Shown: positions 23,731 through 37,871 of the stretch, one piece after another
How the letters are laid out: every line of letters starts with the position of its first letter
How positions within the stretch are numbered: the first letter of the stretch is position 1
Assembly (NCBI GenBank): GCA_026413225.1
Contig: CM048553.1
Location: 24,428,501-24,492,500, forward strand
DNA: 64,000 nucleotides
Reading direction: 5' to 3'
Origin: Otis tarda
Lineage: Eukaryota; Chordata; Aves; Otidiformes; Otididae
Translations under genes and position numbers: made by a program
The notes under the pieces: generated by a model
Database searches by the model: none
Seen by the model: the letters and a program-made list of their open reading frames with translations, nothing else
What the model was told of the DNA's origin: nothing

Positions 23731-26700
23731 TAAAAGGACTTTGCAGACTCTGTGGCATCGTTAATAAAATTGTGAATCAGGGACAGTACGAGAGGAACGG
23801 ACTGCAGAGTTTGCATTTTCTGCCTAAAGAGCAGTTCCTCTTGCCGCTGACTTCCAATTAATTTCCTTTACAAGCACTGAGTAGCTTATTTTTAAAAGCA
23901 TGTTTTGTGGCAGAGCTGGCATTGTTGCAACAGAGCAGTGAAGTGCTTTGATGCTTTATTTGAACAGCACATGGCCAGAGACAGCAGGACAAAGGCTTCC
24001 CTCTGCCTCAGCTCATTTTTGGGACGCGGGTTGCTGGTACAGCTATGCTTCTGTCATTGCAGTTACAAAGCAAGAGGAAGCATGTGGGCATCTGCATGGC
24101 ACCATTTTGTCATGGTTGTGTTTCTGGGCAAGCTGGTGGAGGGGCAGCTCACTTGTGCCTCCACACAGACACAACACCATGTGCAGAGCAGGCTCCTGAC
24201 AGAGCTTGTGATCTGGAAAAATATTTCTGTCCTTCCCAGAAGTACCCACCAGTGCAGATCAGGTGCTGTGGATTAGGAGGGACAACTTCTTTCTGAGTTT
24301 TAGAATTCATGGTCTCAGTTATGTCACTCAGCTTTCCCTCCAGGGCGATCGTCTGTCTGATGGAGTTTTTGCAAAGATCCAAGTGTTACCATGGCAGTGT
24401 CACCCTCCTGAATGTCCCCAGGCAAGTGGAATACTGGCCAAAGGGACCTTTGATCTGACCCAGGAGAGAATTTACTGTATTTTCAAGGCTGCTTCCCATT
24501 CCTCTTGTCTGAAGCCATTTGTGTAAGAGTCGCGGATGATCCCTTCCACTGTGCAGACAACCAGAGCTAATCTTAGCCTACGCGTGTCAGAATAACACGA
24601 ACTGGGGAGAAACTTCAGAGAGCCGAAGTCAGTGCCTGCCATCAGGGAGCATTCTGCAAAACATAGAAGACTTCATAATCTGCTGTATCTTCTACTTTTT
24701 TTTCCCTGCATCATCTTTCCCTTTCCCTGTTTGTCACTTATTGCATCTATTTATTTGCTTGCTTAAGAGATGTGGAGCCCTTCCTGCTGCTGCAAGGACC
24801 TCTTATCTCCCAGTTATTCTGACAGTTTGCTTCAGATCTTGAGAAATCTTTCCTGTCAGAATGTACTGTGATATCTTCACAGCTTTTACTTTTTAAGACA
24901 TAAGTAATCCTTTCAGTTGTGCTGAACTTGAATTTTCTGCCATGTATGTTCAAGAACTTAATCTCTGTTTATACATATGCCACTAAATTCTACAAGCTGT
25001 GGCCTTCCATCTCTTCTGCTTTCCCATGGCGTTTCACAGCTGAATGTCTCAGAGATGAGAGACTTCTTTTAAGACTAAACCATATTTACATGGTCTCATG
25101 CATATTTCTGCACTCTTGTCATATATATAACATGGCGTGCAGCTTGCCCCATGATATGCAACCTACTTTTTCCTCCCCCTCGACATTGTTTATGGGCTTA
25201 AGGTTCACAGTAGTCTATCTAGGCTGTGCGAATTCTATGAATTTGTTTGACTTCATCAACTGATTTTATGAGCAGTTGGTGAGAAAAGAGGCAGAGAGGT
25301 GTGCAGAAATCCAGTTCAGAGCCACCTGGAGTAAAGAGTGACTAGCTTGGATGTCCAGTAAACTCTGCCTCTAGTACGTGTCTCTAAAGCACACAGCAAG
25401 GCTGAGGCATTGCTTTTAAATTACTGGGAGTCAGCACTGGTCCTATGTGCACTGCTGGTTTGACATTTGAGGTCTTGTCTTCGTGGAAGGCAAAAAAATA
25501 AAGAGTGTGTGACCAGAAGGCTCAGCAGTGAGGCCAATTGCAGAGGCCATGCTGGAAACCACTGAGCTCATAAGAGTCGAGCTGATGGAGACCAAGGCCA
25601 GAAGAGCTGATGTACGCGAGGAGCTCTCCGGGCACGGCGGCAAAGGAGCCCAGCAGACACTGTAATAAAAATAAACACCTCACTGTTTCCAGAAATTTCA
25701 GTTTTGCTTTGCACTTTTCTCTTTACTCATTAATAACATTGGAGGCACTTTTGGAAATCTCCTATCAGGACTAATTTCATACTTCTTAATGTGCTGTTAC
25801 ACATACAGTAATGGGAGCTTTATACCTGAATAACACAGAAGAAAAACATTTAGGAAGATTTTTTTTTAAAAGAGACTCAACATCTATCCTGGGTTACTAA
25901 AGTCATGACTAGCTGTATGCTCTGATTAGCTCCTGCTTCTGCTGAAACATACACTACATTTCAGTGCTCAGCTCTGTCCTCAAAATTAAGTTGATTCACA
26001 GCAAAGCAAAACTGGGTGTAGGTTGATACGGTGAATTTGCATCAGTGGGATCAGCTGGACTACACCTTCTGAGGGAGAAATACATCCTGCATAGCCAAAT
26101 TATGCTGAGGTAGTCAAGATCCAACCTCATTTCCAATTTTCCTGTTATCAGAATTGGTTTGTAACTGCCATTCCCATCTGTGAGGCAAATAATCTTTTTT
26201 TTCGTTAAATGTCATGTTTGTAAAATCAAATGGATCAACATAGGAATATCTGCATAAGGCAGAACCCCTCAGCCCTGATCACTGTTGTCTTTATTAAATG
26301 TCCATGTTCTAGGAATAGCAGAAGCACCAGCTTCATAAGACTGTAACATGCTTGACATTGACAAAATATGTTAATAAATTGTCCCCTACAGCTTATTATG
26401 CATATGTATGGACATCTATGTCATTTTAAGAGGATGATTAGGGCTCAAACTTAGGGCTATGAAACTGAGAAAGGAGCGTATTCAAGGCTATCTTGGTGCC
26501 GAGACAATCCTCTCATCAAATGTAGAGTACGACGCTGAGCCCAAGCTGCCCGGGCTGATGATAGCTCCAAACTGGCAATAAAATGGTTGGATGCAGAAAA
26601 TCCTCTAGCGCAAGGATTTTTTTGCCTCTAAAAACCAGAAATAAGACTAGGGGATGGTATAAACTCCCATTTCTACAGAAATTTGGAGAACTCTCTTTTC

Positions 26701-29700
26701 CATGGGTTAATTTTTGACCAGCTGCACTTCGTTCAGGGGCTTTGCTCAGGGCTGCAGCGCACGGCACCAGCCATGCCTAATTCTTAACTCTGGATTTCAT
26801 CCCTCTGTGTGCATGTGTAAAAATGTTACTGTCCTTTTATCTCATTTCTTTTTACATAACTTGCAATAGTGCCAGTTACTCACCCTGTATTTCTATAAGT
26901 GGCATGAAACCCCTAATCACCCAATTACAATGTGTAATGATATTGTAAAAGTCCCTATTAAATTGAGCAAAGGAATATGTTAAAAGCTTTTAATAGTAGA
27001 AGAGGGAGGATAGATACATGAGGTTTATTACATGCAGATAACATGGTACTTCCTAAACTGAACTTCAAAGGACTATGCCCAGTTTATTAATGTAATTACT
27101 TATGAAAAATTATCAGAATATAATGAATAAATTAGAAATGTTATCTATACAGTATGTTATCAGTCTAGTTCTCAGACTGGAATTAAAAAGAACACAAAGA
27201 ATTACAAGAATTTAGGCAATCTGTTATTTTCACATTCACATGGCATTTAAAATACTTTTAGATCCTTTGTTAAAGTGTATTATAAATCAGATTTAGATAA
27301 AAGAAGATAGAAATCTCTTTGCTTTTATTTGGAGGAATACACAAAGTCAGTAGTGTTCTCAGTCATAAAGATTTTTCTTTCAAAATAAAACATTTTTTAA
27401 GTTTGGAAAACATGAATATATAAACTCTGCAAATATACATAAATATATCAGTTAGAGAAGGTATTTAATGCCCCTAGGCTAGATGCGACCAAATCTGGTG
27501 AACAGAGAGTCCTATGATGGCCTTGGATTCTGAATATGATGAAATTGTGCTACAATGTTGGTTCTAATAATTGTATTGGTTATTACTATTCTTAAATGAG
27601 TATCATGAGGGAAATGTCATTTGAAGGAGTACATAATTAGATTAGGATGTGAAGCAAAAAAAAGAGCCATAAACCTATGTCTTTTATTAAAAATTTTCTT
27701 CCCGACATTCTTTTCAGTACACCAAATAGATTTAAAAGATTTTAATTTTTTCCCTTTTATCTCCTAGTTGCATCACCCAATGAACTCTTATTCTAAAATA
27801 CAGATACATGACTTCAGCCAAAGCCAGACAAAAATATACTTAATGAAGGAGCATACTGAAGCATCAAGCAGCATAACTTGGGAATTGGGACTTGCAGCTA
27901 GAAACAAAGTATTGAGTGTCTTTTCAATTCATTTTGAGCACAGTAAAGCAAGTCTTCTCTTCAGGTTATTCTTGGAAGATCTATGACACAAAACTGTGCT
28001 CATTTACTTAATATGAAAGCTGCTCAGCTGGGCCGAAGGCTAGATGCAGCCTGAGCTGTTTGTCATTACTGGGACCAATGTTCCTGTTGACACCAAACCC
28101 AGACCATGAATCACAGCAGCTGAATTCTCTGTTGGAAAAGACAGATGATCTTTGGACGACACTACACCACTGGAAGCCCTGCTAGGTCACTGGCTATCAA
28201 TTTCAAAGACCAACCTCTAATCCTCAGTGTAAAAGGTGGAAAAAAAAATAGTGATGCTGTGGAATCATCCTGTTTCTAGTAAACAATTTAAAAATCACAT
28301 TTAGACATCACCACCCAAAAGTGAACTTGGTTAAATGAGAGAAAATGTCCATCCCTGTACAACATCTGGAGCTGCAGAATCCTATGAACCCTCCAAGAGC
28401 AGCAGGAGGTCTGCGTGGCTGCTGTGCCTTGGAGCACACTGGAGAAGGGTCTGGCTTGTAGCGATGGTTAGGCACTACAACGCTGCTGGTTTGAGAGTCC
28501 AAAACAATCAACAATCCAGAGTGAGCCAGCACCAGGAGTATCTCTGTCGTGCAGTAAGTAAATAGCGAGAAGTTACCAGAGAGGCATACATCACTGCTGA
28601 GGAGTTATTTTCTCCACTCTGATGCAGCTGACTGTTTACAGCTGAGGATATCTTCCTGTTCCTTGAAGAACCATGTCCTTCACCTCCTAATCTGTTTTAT
28701 CCTAAAGAATGTCCAGAATATACTCCCTCCTCTTCTGCTTGGTAGTCTTTTTGCTCTGCTGTTGCTCTAGGAGCTTTTTGTGAGAATGTGGGTTATTCTA
28801 ATTTACTGGCTTTCCATGTTTCCTCTTCTGGTTCTCACTAGCAATTGAGAAATAGTGCGTTCATTCTTTCATACAGTACAAGTTTCTTCTATGGCAAAGT
28901 AGCTTTCTATGAATGGTGAAAAGGTGGGTCTAAGGCAATAGAGATTTTGTTTCATTTAATTGGGGTGGAGGAATGAGGGCTTAGTGTCACCTCCTTTGGG
29001 ATGCTTGGAGTATGACATGCAATTACGAGAGCCTTGTTTTGTGAACTCGGGAAGCTGGAATTCTCAGGGGCTTTCCTTAGGACTGTATATCCCACAACCT
29101 TTTTTCCTGAAAGACATTTTTCTTAGCAGGTACTCTGTCAAGTGAAGATTTCACCAGAAGAAATTACCCCACAGCAAATTTGTCTTGTGAATTGCTCCTC
29201 AGGGTCCTTTTCCCCTGGGTATACATACTTATTTTTATTGTGTATCACTTTTTATAAATCTTAGAGATACATCCATTCTGTATGATTGTAACTGCAAGAG
29301 GAATTTCAGAAATATTGTAAATACTTTAGCAAGTAGCGTGGGATTACTTACTTTCTAAACTCTCACTATATTAAACTAAATCACACTGAAAGTCCTGCCC
29401 ACTTTATAGGTGTCTCCTTATAAAGGAGAAACATAAAATACAAATTCTGGAAAATTCTGTACAAGTAAATGAAGTCCTGCTAGAGTAGCTTGCGACTGGT
29501 GATTTTTTCTTATATAAACTCAGAAATAAAATTAGAAATTAGTACTGAATTGCCTACTTATTTTCATCAATTAAATAAAGAGTTTAGAGACCTCATTTCA
29601 AGCTGGAGATTAGCTGACATGAATGCATACTAGGCTTGAAATCTGTGGGTTTTAAATTTGATCTTTAAATTCTCAATAAGATAATCAGAAGTTATAAACT

Positions 29701-32700
29701 TTGAATAAAGTTAGTTGCAATATTGCATGTGTGGGTCAATTCATTACTGATACAAACAGACGTGTCTTGTAATAATCCATGTTTACATACAAATCAACAA
29801 CAATAATTAATTTGATAGGTCAGCAAGGTACTAGGACCTCTTAGTAGTAAATTCTGAAGCTGCTGTGCAATTCTGGCTGGCAGCTTTGCAGGGATGACTC
29901 ACAGGTCTTCCTTTCTCTGCCAGACTGACTTCCTTCTGCTCAGATCTCGACCTGCTTCTCCATTAACTCCCCTTGTATGTCCAGCCTAATGGTCCCAGTC
30001 CACTGCCTTCCTCTCCAGGTCATCTTTTCACCCACCCCTCTCTGACTTGCCTCCTTGCCTCCAGCTCTGGTACCTCAGAAATGCGTGTATTGAACGGACT
30101 GCTTGGCCCTTTGAGATCACTCCCTCCACTCAGCACATCTCCACAATATTTGTTCATGATCCTATCCTTTCATCACCTACGGAGAGCTGTATGTTTTAAG
30201 AGGTTCTTCCAAGAGGCAGTGGGGTCCCATTGCTGTGCAGTACTGGTCAGCCAGTGCGCAGGCAATGGACAAAATGGACTCTGGATAGCACAGGCTAGCA
30301 GGAGTGAAATGGACTAAGACGCCATCAAATCTAAAGCAGATACTCTCTGCTGTGACTTGTTTCTTGCTAGTTTGCATAAAAGACACTTCATTAAAATAAC
30401 TTGTGTTGTCACCTGGCTCATAGGTCAGCCACCTCGAGTTTTCACAGCACTGTTCTCACAAGACTGTCACAACTGCTGTAATTAGTGTGTATGCCTGGAG
30501 TCCATCACAAATTTAATACAGTAACCTGGGCTTTTCTCCTAATTTTGCAGGAGGTCTCACCTTTTCACATTTACTCCACATATTATTTTAAAAAATACTG
30601 AGAGAATTGTCACATCTTATTTTCACAAAGGTCCAGGCTCTTTAAACCTGGCAGCTCCTTCTTGTCTGGTGTGGCTTTTCCTCTTCCTCCGTGCAGCTAA
30701 AACCCTCTTAATCTTACCGGCTGGCTGCCACAAGCTCCTACTCTTCAGTTTTGACAAAGGTTCTTTATCCTGCTTCCAAAACCTATTTTATCGGTCATCT
30801 TTCCAGCTTATCATCCTGAGTATTTCTTTCCTGCGTTGTTTCTTTCTGCTGCCTCTCCATCTTCTGCTGCACTAAACACCTCTGTCTTTTCTTTCCTTAT
30901 AAAATTCCTAATTACATAAATCCATGCATTTCTTAAGTTCTGCTGTGGCACCAACCCCTACCTCTAATTAGTACCACCAGCTCCTCTTCAGTAAAATTTT
31001 CCATATAATGTCTTTATACTTTCTCCCTAACTCCTGGAAGCAGGGCTTTAAATAAGCACAAAGCCTCTCTTTTATATTCCTCAAAACCTCATATTTCCTT
31101 GGAAATACACTCCAAATTGGCAAATTTGTTGTGCATTGTTGTGCTTCTGACTCATCTTGCAGATGATGGGGGCTACCATTCTTCAACTATCACATCGACT
31201 GTGACAGTCCTCCATTGGAAATTTTGACTGCAACACTTTTGTGACCAAGACCTTATCTGCATGACCTGCATGGATATCACTTCTATAGGGCCCCTAAACA
31301 GCAACCAGAGCCTATACTGGTATTGCATTTTAAGAAAGACCTGGATTTGGAGAACTGGAGCACCGGTTTGTACTGACTCTAAGAAGACCAAATACATTGC
31401 AAGCTAATAGTGAAGGAGAGTACTCAACTGTGGTTTTGTGGTACTTAATTCTGCGCAGTGCTTCGTTACCACAGTGATAGGAACTAAATAAAACTAAGAT
31501 GCAGTTTCCGAAACCTTCCCTCAGCAGAGAGTGGCACATGGGCTGAACTGTTTTTAACTGGCTTAGGTGTTGATTTTGGGATAGAGCTAAGTGGAAAGAA
31601 CAAGCAACGTCTGAATACATGCCTGAAGTTCATCTAGATTTTCATGTTAAGAGGGCAGATCTCCATTTTGGCAAAGCAACCTTGCATGTATAACCCTTGC
31701 AAATGTTTTGTATTACTTTTGAGGGAGAGTTTCTCTCTCCACAGAGAGGTACCATTCCCAATATGCTCTGTGCTACAGATTCGAGCAGTCCAAAAAGGAA
31801 CAGAGAGAGCTGAATAAATGGAGTCCGTCCAATACGCTGCTTCTCTAACATGCTTCTCTAATATGTCTGGTGCAAACAATAGTCATTGCAAATTACTAAA
31901 CTAGATAAGAAATGGCAAAAAATCCAAAAGCAAACTAACAAAGAGTCGGAGAGATCTTAGAACTAAAATAGGGTTACTATTTCAAGCTTGTTTTCACGAG
32001 ATATCGGCATATGGGTTTATAATTTTACACATAGCACTTAAATATTCACACCCAGAATCAACTGGGTTTGTGTGCCTATGTGTTTTCAAAATCATGGGTT
32101 ACCCACGAGAGGACCCTTGCCCATGAGAAATTTCCCCTGGCTCTGTATGCTAAGTATCGTATTTTCAGTTGGGCTTTGTACGCGGAGAGGCACAGACCTT
32201 TGAGCTGTACAAACAGTGCCACAGTTCTGAGGACAGCCAAGGATTTTGCTGCAAAGAAAAGTTGTGATGTTACAGTAAACAGCCTTCATTCAATACTTAT
32301 GATAAAATGACATGATTCACACATGCTTTTTGAATACACCTAAATGGATCAGCCTCAGCACTCCTGCTGTTTCATTTTGTATCATTTTCATCATGAGAAT
32401 ATTTGTTGAACATTTCAGTGACTTCGGAACACTGGGATCTGATATCACAATGGTTGAGGCCATTACATTGTAAATCCTATTTTCCCTTTTACTAGACTTT
32501 TATCAAGATGCACAAGAAAATGAGCTCATTAAAAGGTTTTTCCACTTATTTCACAGGAACAACATTCAGTGTCAATGCTATGTTGCTAGGAGCCAGGTGA
32601 TCTTAAACTGGAAAGTATCTCAGCTCATAAATTCCTGCAAATCTAATGTACCTATACTTGCCCAGCAGAATCTCTGAGATTACACAATTTACATGGCAGC

Positions 32701-32817
32701 ATGTATTGTAAAGCTTTAGGTTTACAGTTGATACTTATGTTATTGTGAGGTGTGTAGATAATTCGTTAGTTTTTTCTTTCTACTCTCTCCTCAGGATGAT
32801 TTCCCTCCACCTGTGCG
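23731..32817. other. Intergenic sequence, 9 kb, no gene seen
   Basis: No exon with good splice sites and phase, no RNA gene and no recognised transposon was found. Composition changes along it: 23.9-25.7 kb is relatively GC-rich, and 26.8-27.8 kb and 29.2-29.8 kb are AT-rich. A pyrimidine-rich patch lies near 29.95-30.9 kb. Open frames such as 23905-24276 and 24263-24526 lack domains and run in several overlapping frames, which argues for chance. Old unrecognised repeats may be present. Confidence 0.5.
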
Positions 32818-33362
32818 TACTGGGTCTAGCTAGGATGGAGTTAATTCTCTGCACAGTAGCTTGTATGGTGTTGTGCTTTAGACTTGTGACCAAAACAATG
32901 CTGATAACACGCTAATGCTTTAGCTACGGCTGGGCAGTGTTTGTACAGCATCAAAGCCGCCTCTGTTTCTCACGCTGACCAACCAGTGAATAGATCGGGG
33001 GTGCACAAAGGTTGGGAGGGGACACAACCAGACAGATGACCCAAACTGTCCAAAGAGACATTCCATTCCACACCGTGCCATGCTCAGCAATACGACAGAG
33101 AGGAGCAGAGTTCAGGTAGGTTAGCCATCTTTTGCTCAGGAACAGGCTGGGCATCACTCTGCCTGTGGGAGGTGGGGAGCGATTGCCTTTGCATCACTTG
33201 TTATGGTTTTCTTTCTTCTTCCACTTCTCCTTTGCTTATAAAATTATCAACCCATGAGTTTTCTTGTGTTTGCTCTTCCTTTTCTTCTCTGTTCTGGGAG
33301 TGGAGGATGCGAGCAAGCAGCTGTGCAGTGCTCAGCTGCCTACCAGGGGTAATCTACAACTC
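32818..33362 (+). mobile_element. ERVL-type solo LTR, copy 2
   Basis: The sequence starts actgggtctagctaggatgg, followed by agttaattctctgcacagtag. It then has the cgctgataaca-like block, a gggaggggacacaacca block and a catgctcagca block. A cccatgagttttcttgtg stretch and a gcagtgctcagctgcctacc end follow. These blocks occur in the same order, on the opposite strand, in the copies at 18.4 and 62.8 kb. The LTR is about 545 bp and no internal retroviral genes flank it, so it is a solo LTR. The R-region polyadenylation motif (attaaactgtctttat in copy 3) is eroded here. Confidence 0.85.
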
Positions 33363-36300
33363 TGTGTCATGGCCAAACCAGAAAGAGCTCATACTTCCCT
33401 AGAAATGAAAGTGTCCTCATGTTCGCCATGAGGAAGCTGCCTAACAGGGACAGGCACTGTAAGCATCAAAGTTAAAGATGCTGTGTTCCACCTGCAGCCA
33501 TTTCACTCCTGATGTGATGGCATACAGTAAGAAGGATGCAGAAAACAAGTGACCCCACATGTTAGTACATGAAATAAAGTGACCACGAGAGGGTACTGGA
33601 GATGTAAAACCATGGGGTCACCTCTAACCAGCAGCTGGCCATAAGGCAACAAGAAAATCATGCTCTTCTCATCGCGCCTTTGGAACCACGTGTGTGAGCC
33701 CTAACTCATCCCTTCCTACCCCGTGGAGCTGGGTCTGGCAGCAGCAGCCAGGCTGGAGAGGCAACACCTGAGCCTGTTTGCTCTCCATTCGTCAGCAGGG
33801 ACGCACGGAATATCAACAGGAGAAATTTCCACAGGTTAATAAAAACTGGGATTTAATAACAATCACTAATAAGCCAATACACAATATGTCAGCTCTGAGA
33901 GCTTTTTGGGGGAACAAGTTAGGATGTGGACATAGAATACACAGGTACTATTCTGTTATTGCCGAAGTTTAATTTTTGTCACTAATGCATTTTGCTAGTA
34001 GAGCTTAAAGGTCATGTCCCTAAGGATACGGCACCGTTTGTGTTAGCAGAGCCTGGCTTTCTCTTCGGATAACAGTCATCTTGGACTGAGTATTACTAGA
34101 GGACAAGTGAAAGTGAGATTGTGGGAGGAAGGAGAGGAGGAGGGGGGCGTTATGTGGCTTTACATCCATCTTCATCACCGGAGGGTCACGAAAGGATTGC
34201 TGTGTTAACAAGCCACACAGCTCCCAGCGCTCGGGTCCCAGATGCTGCAGCAGAGAGAAATCTTTTCAAGGTGAGCAGACGGGCCTAACGGAGAACGTCT
34301 CCAGCCAGGGAGATTTATGAAGATCTACTTTATACTGGCAGCAGTAGGCCTGGCAAGACTGTGCTCTGCCCGGAGGGGTTACGCTGACTACTTTGTCCCC
34401 CAAGAGAGCCTTGCTGCTCTCCTTGGGCAAGCCGCTTGAGGCGAGGGCTTACTCTGCCCACAAAACGCTCCAACTGAATGGCATTAACTACCTCTTCCAC
34501 AAACACACACTGCTTGTTTATGTGCTCCTAAGGTTTCTGAAATTCAAACACTTGGCCCTGGAATGTAACTTAAGCACACTGACTTTCAAGAGTCCCTAAG
34601 GAGAAACGCTGAGAGGGGGACAAACACTGGGGTTTAGAGAGAGCTCAGACTACATAAAATCACTCTGTAAAATCAACAGCAAATGCCCTGAGATCTGCAA
34701 AGTGCACAGCTCTGCATTACACCCCGAGCCACCATCTGCACCACGCATCACAGATTTATTTTTTGTCGTCTCATCTTACCCTGCAAGTAATGAATAGGGC
34801 AAGCGTGGCTGCTCCATCTGCAGCAAGGAGACCGCTGGCACACCCTGTGCTCCAGGCCCATGACCGCACTGCTTATAGCCTCAAACAATATGTTGTTTTA
34901 CACAATAATGAACAAACTGCCAGGCCTGCTGTCTCCCCTCCTTCAGAAACAACAAACCCAACCCATACCTCAGTGTGAAACATTTAAATGCTGAGGCTCG
35001 CTGGCTCGCATGATGCATGGGGGGCAAATGTTTCCTGTTGTCCAACTTGCAAGTGATAGCTTGGCAAATATTTTTCCTGCACTTGATAATCCTTACATTT
35101 TCAGAGTGATTCAGCATGACTCAGTGTCAGTGGCAGACGTCAGGATTTGCAGTGAATTCTTACCAAAGCCAGGCAGGCAAGGAGATGCTGGGGTCGTTAA
35201 GTAACTGCAAGCAGGTTTTTATTTAGAGTGTATCTTTGGGGAGCTGATGTCAGAAAGGATGCTGTAAATAAAGTGCCTGGCTTTGTATAATCCAGATGCC
35301 CCATTAAATGCACGCAAGCTTTAAGTTGGTAGAGGCTTGTGGAAGAAGGCATCAAACAGTAATATCACTTAGCATTTTTTTCATGTTAATTTTTTAACAC
35401 CACAAATCGCAAGACTTAAACATAAAAACAGAGCTGAAAGCCTGCCCTACAAGGAAGCAAAACGTCATCATTAGAATAGCTGCTATCTCTGTGGTTTGCT
35501 AATTGCGTGTTTCTGCTTTAACGGTTTCCTGAGATGAGTGATGGAAACACAGAGAAGAAAAAAAAGAACCACCAGCTTATGAGCTTGATCAAAGCTACAA
35601 AAGTGATTCCACATTCCTGAATAAAATGAATTTTCAACACTAGTGCCCTTGGAAACAGAAGAGGCTTGGGTGGGGGAGAGAACAAAGGAGGATTTTAACA
35701 GGAATATTTCTGCCAAGTAAAGACCACCGAGGGAATAATAATACAAATCACAGCGTGCAGTTTGAGGATCTGTGCACAGCTTCAAGCTCATCTTTCCTCC
35801 AGTGGCGAAAGCCTGTGTAACATCTCTGTGGACTGAGGTTGTACAATTCTCAGAAGACACGGCCTAGGTTTCGCTCACTGGCACCAGACTGATATCTAAT
35901 TTAGGCAAAATTTTCATTTATTTAAAAGACCTTGACGTATTCTTGTAGATCAGTACCAAGCAGATGCAAAGCCAGATGCTTGTCAGAAGTTCTAGATTGC
36001 CTGTGCTTCTGTCAAAGAAAGCTGAACCCACTGCAGTAGCCTGGCAGAGGCTTGTCCTCCACAACGGATAAAGTCATAGTTTACCCAGAAATAAGGGGAA
36101 AACTGGGAAAGTGGTTCCAAATTCACTAGGTGCTAGCGTCTAGGCTAATTCACTAGGTAAGACAGCATCTATCAGTTAAGCACAGTTAATTACAGGTTTC
36201 TCAGAAGCTCTCAGAAACGATATCCCTAACTGCTGAAAGCAAGCCGCAGATGAACTATAGCGGTGCTGGTACCGCTGAGCGGAGCCTCAGCTGGGCAGCA

Positions 36301-36949
36301 GGGCTGCCCGGCGCGAACGGCATGCACGGAAACTGCAGAGGGCTCAAGTGCTAAACTCAGTTTCGGCTCCTGGACCAAAATATTTTATTTATGATGATGG
36401 CATTTTCCTCTCCATGTAGAGCAGGAATATTCACCAATATTAATGTCAGATTTAAACAAAGATGAAACTGTCAACTATTATTAAGGACTTAAATGTCATT
36501 TTTTTGCACTGACTGAATAAAATATCCTTAAGTGCTTGTGTCCTCACTCCTCCTCTCCTTCTAGTCCCTTTGTCTGTTTCTTCCTAATTTTTATTTCTCC
36601 TCTTTTTCCTCACATTGCTCTCTGCAACATTTCAGTTTCCACCCTTTCTCAATTTCCTTCCATAATATGACATAGGCAACGTTAAAAGTGCCATTTTAGC
36701 TCCTATTTCAAAGATGCCAACAGGGTCAATGGAATTCACACTTCTGAAAGCCTTTTTATCAAACTGTCTGTAGATTCAGGGGTTGCACATAAGGACATTT
36801 TACCAGTGTTATTGCACTGCTATATAGCAGGACAATTCCCCATTATCTTGTGTGCCACAAGAGGCACACGCATAAGCACATATTATAGTGGATTACAGTT
36901 AGACTTCCACCTCGAGATGCTGCATACTTGCTGCCCTTCCTGCATTGTA
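33363..36949. other. Intergenic sequence upstream of the kinase promoter, possible regulatory DNA
   Basis: Unique sequence with no recognised gene or transposon. Parts of it (notably 34.86-35.33 kb and 35.5-35.7 kb) are mid-GC and free of simple repeats. They contain clustered motif-like words: AP-1/MARE-like TGACTCA, RUNX-like TGTGGTTT, TCF-like GATCAAAG and TEAD-like ACATTCC. This is compatible with a distal enhancer of the downstream kinase, but motif words alone are weak evidence. Confidence 0.4.
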
Positions 36950-36997
36950 ATAGAATCACAGAATAGTTAGGGTTGGAAGGGACCTTTAAAGGTCCGA
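36950..36997 (-). mobile_element. CR1 3' tail scrap
   Basis: The + strand reads tagaatcacagaatagttag, then ggttggaagggacctttaaagg, which is the reverse complement of the CR1 3' end. Only about 48 bases remain. This is a severely 5'-truncated insertion or a remnant. Confidence 0.85.
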
Positions 36998-37770
36998 TCT
37001 CAGAGCTTAGAGTCGCAGATGGCTTGAACCCAGCTCACCTAAACACTTGTTTAGACAAATGTGCTTGTAAAATTGAGTTAACAGCTCTTAGCTTGGACAC
37101 CATCTAATCCCAGTAAATTGTGTTAGCTAGCCTCATTAAAACCCAAGTTCATTTTAACGAGGTAACATGCATTAAAATACAGTTTGAACCACGCAAACCT
37201 AGGTTTTAAAATGTGTTACCTAACATGTATTGTCCTGGAAAAGTACCCACTTTATATTTTGGACTTGACATGGCAATCCATCTTGATGGGTTAAACTGAT
37301 TTATCTTTCAATAACGTTGGTTTAATTGAGTTAACAAGATCAAAAGCTCCCAACACTCATTAAGCGGCAGGCACTTGAAGGCGTATTACCCGTGCTTTGA
37401 GATGGAAGCGGAGAGGAGCCCAAGTTTCAACCTGAAGGGCTAGGTGTGAACTCCGGGCCCTCTTCTGACCAGCCGGGTCCCCCATCCCACCCCACACCCA
37501 CCCCGAAATTAGGCCGGGCGGGCGCCTTCTTCTGTCGCCCAACCAACTTAACTTGGTTGCAAGCCGTGCCGCCTTCTGATGCGGAGGTGACACGATGACC
37601 TGGGTCGGCGGCCTTGGGGGACCGGCACCGCTCCGGAGGGACGCGGTGCCTTGGTTCCCCCGCGAAAAGCCACCACAAACGCCCCCCACGCCGCCCCCGG
37701 GCCCGGCTCTCCCCGCCTTCCTCCCCCCTCACGCCCCCGCCGCTTCCTCTCCCGCCCGTCCCGCCGCGCA

Positions 37771-37803
37771 GGGAAGGGAAGGGAAGGGCGGGGCGGGGGC
37801 GGC
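37771..37803 (+). promoter_or_regulatory. GGGAA repeats and GC boxes
   Basis: Tandem GGGAA units pass directly into a cluster of overlapping GC boxes (gggcggggcggggg). The G-run spacing could also form a G-quadruplex. It lies about 580 bases upstream of the kinase start codon, in or near the proximal promoter. Confidence 0.55.
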
Positions 37804-37871
37804 CGCGGGCGCCGCTGTCGCTGCGGGGCTGGTGGGGGCCCGCCTTTGCCGACTGCCGGCGCGGGCAGCAC

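Noticed and set aside
23905-24526. Cluster of overlapping 83-123 codon frames
   Set aside because: Several frames and both strands are open at once and none has a domain. This reflects locally higher GC content.
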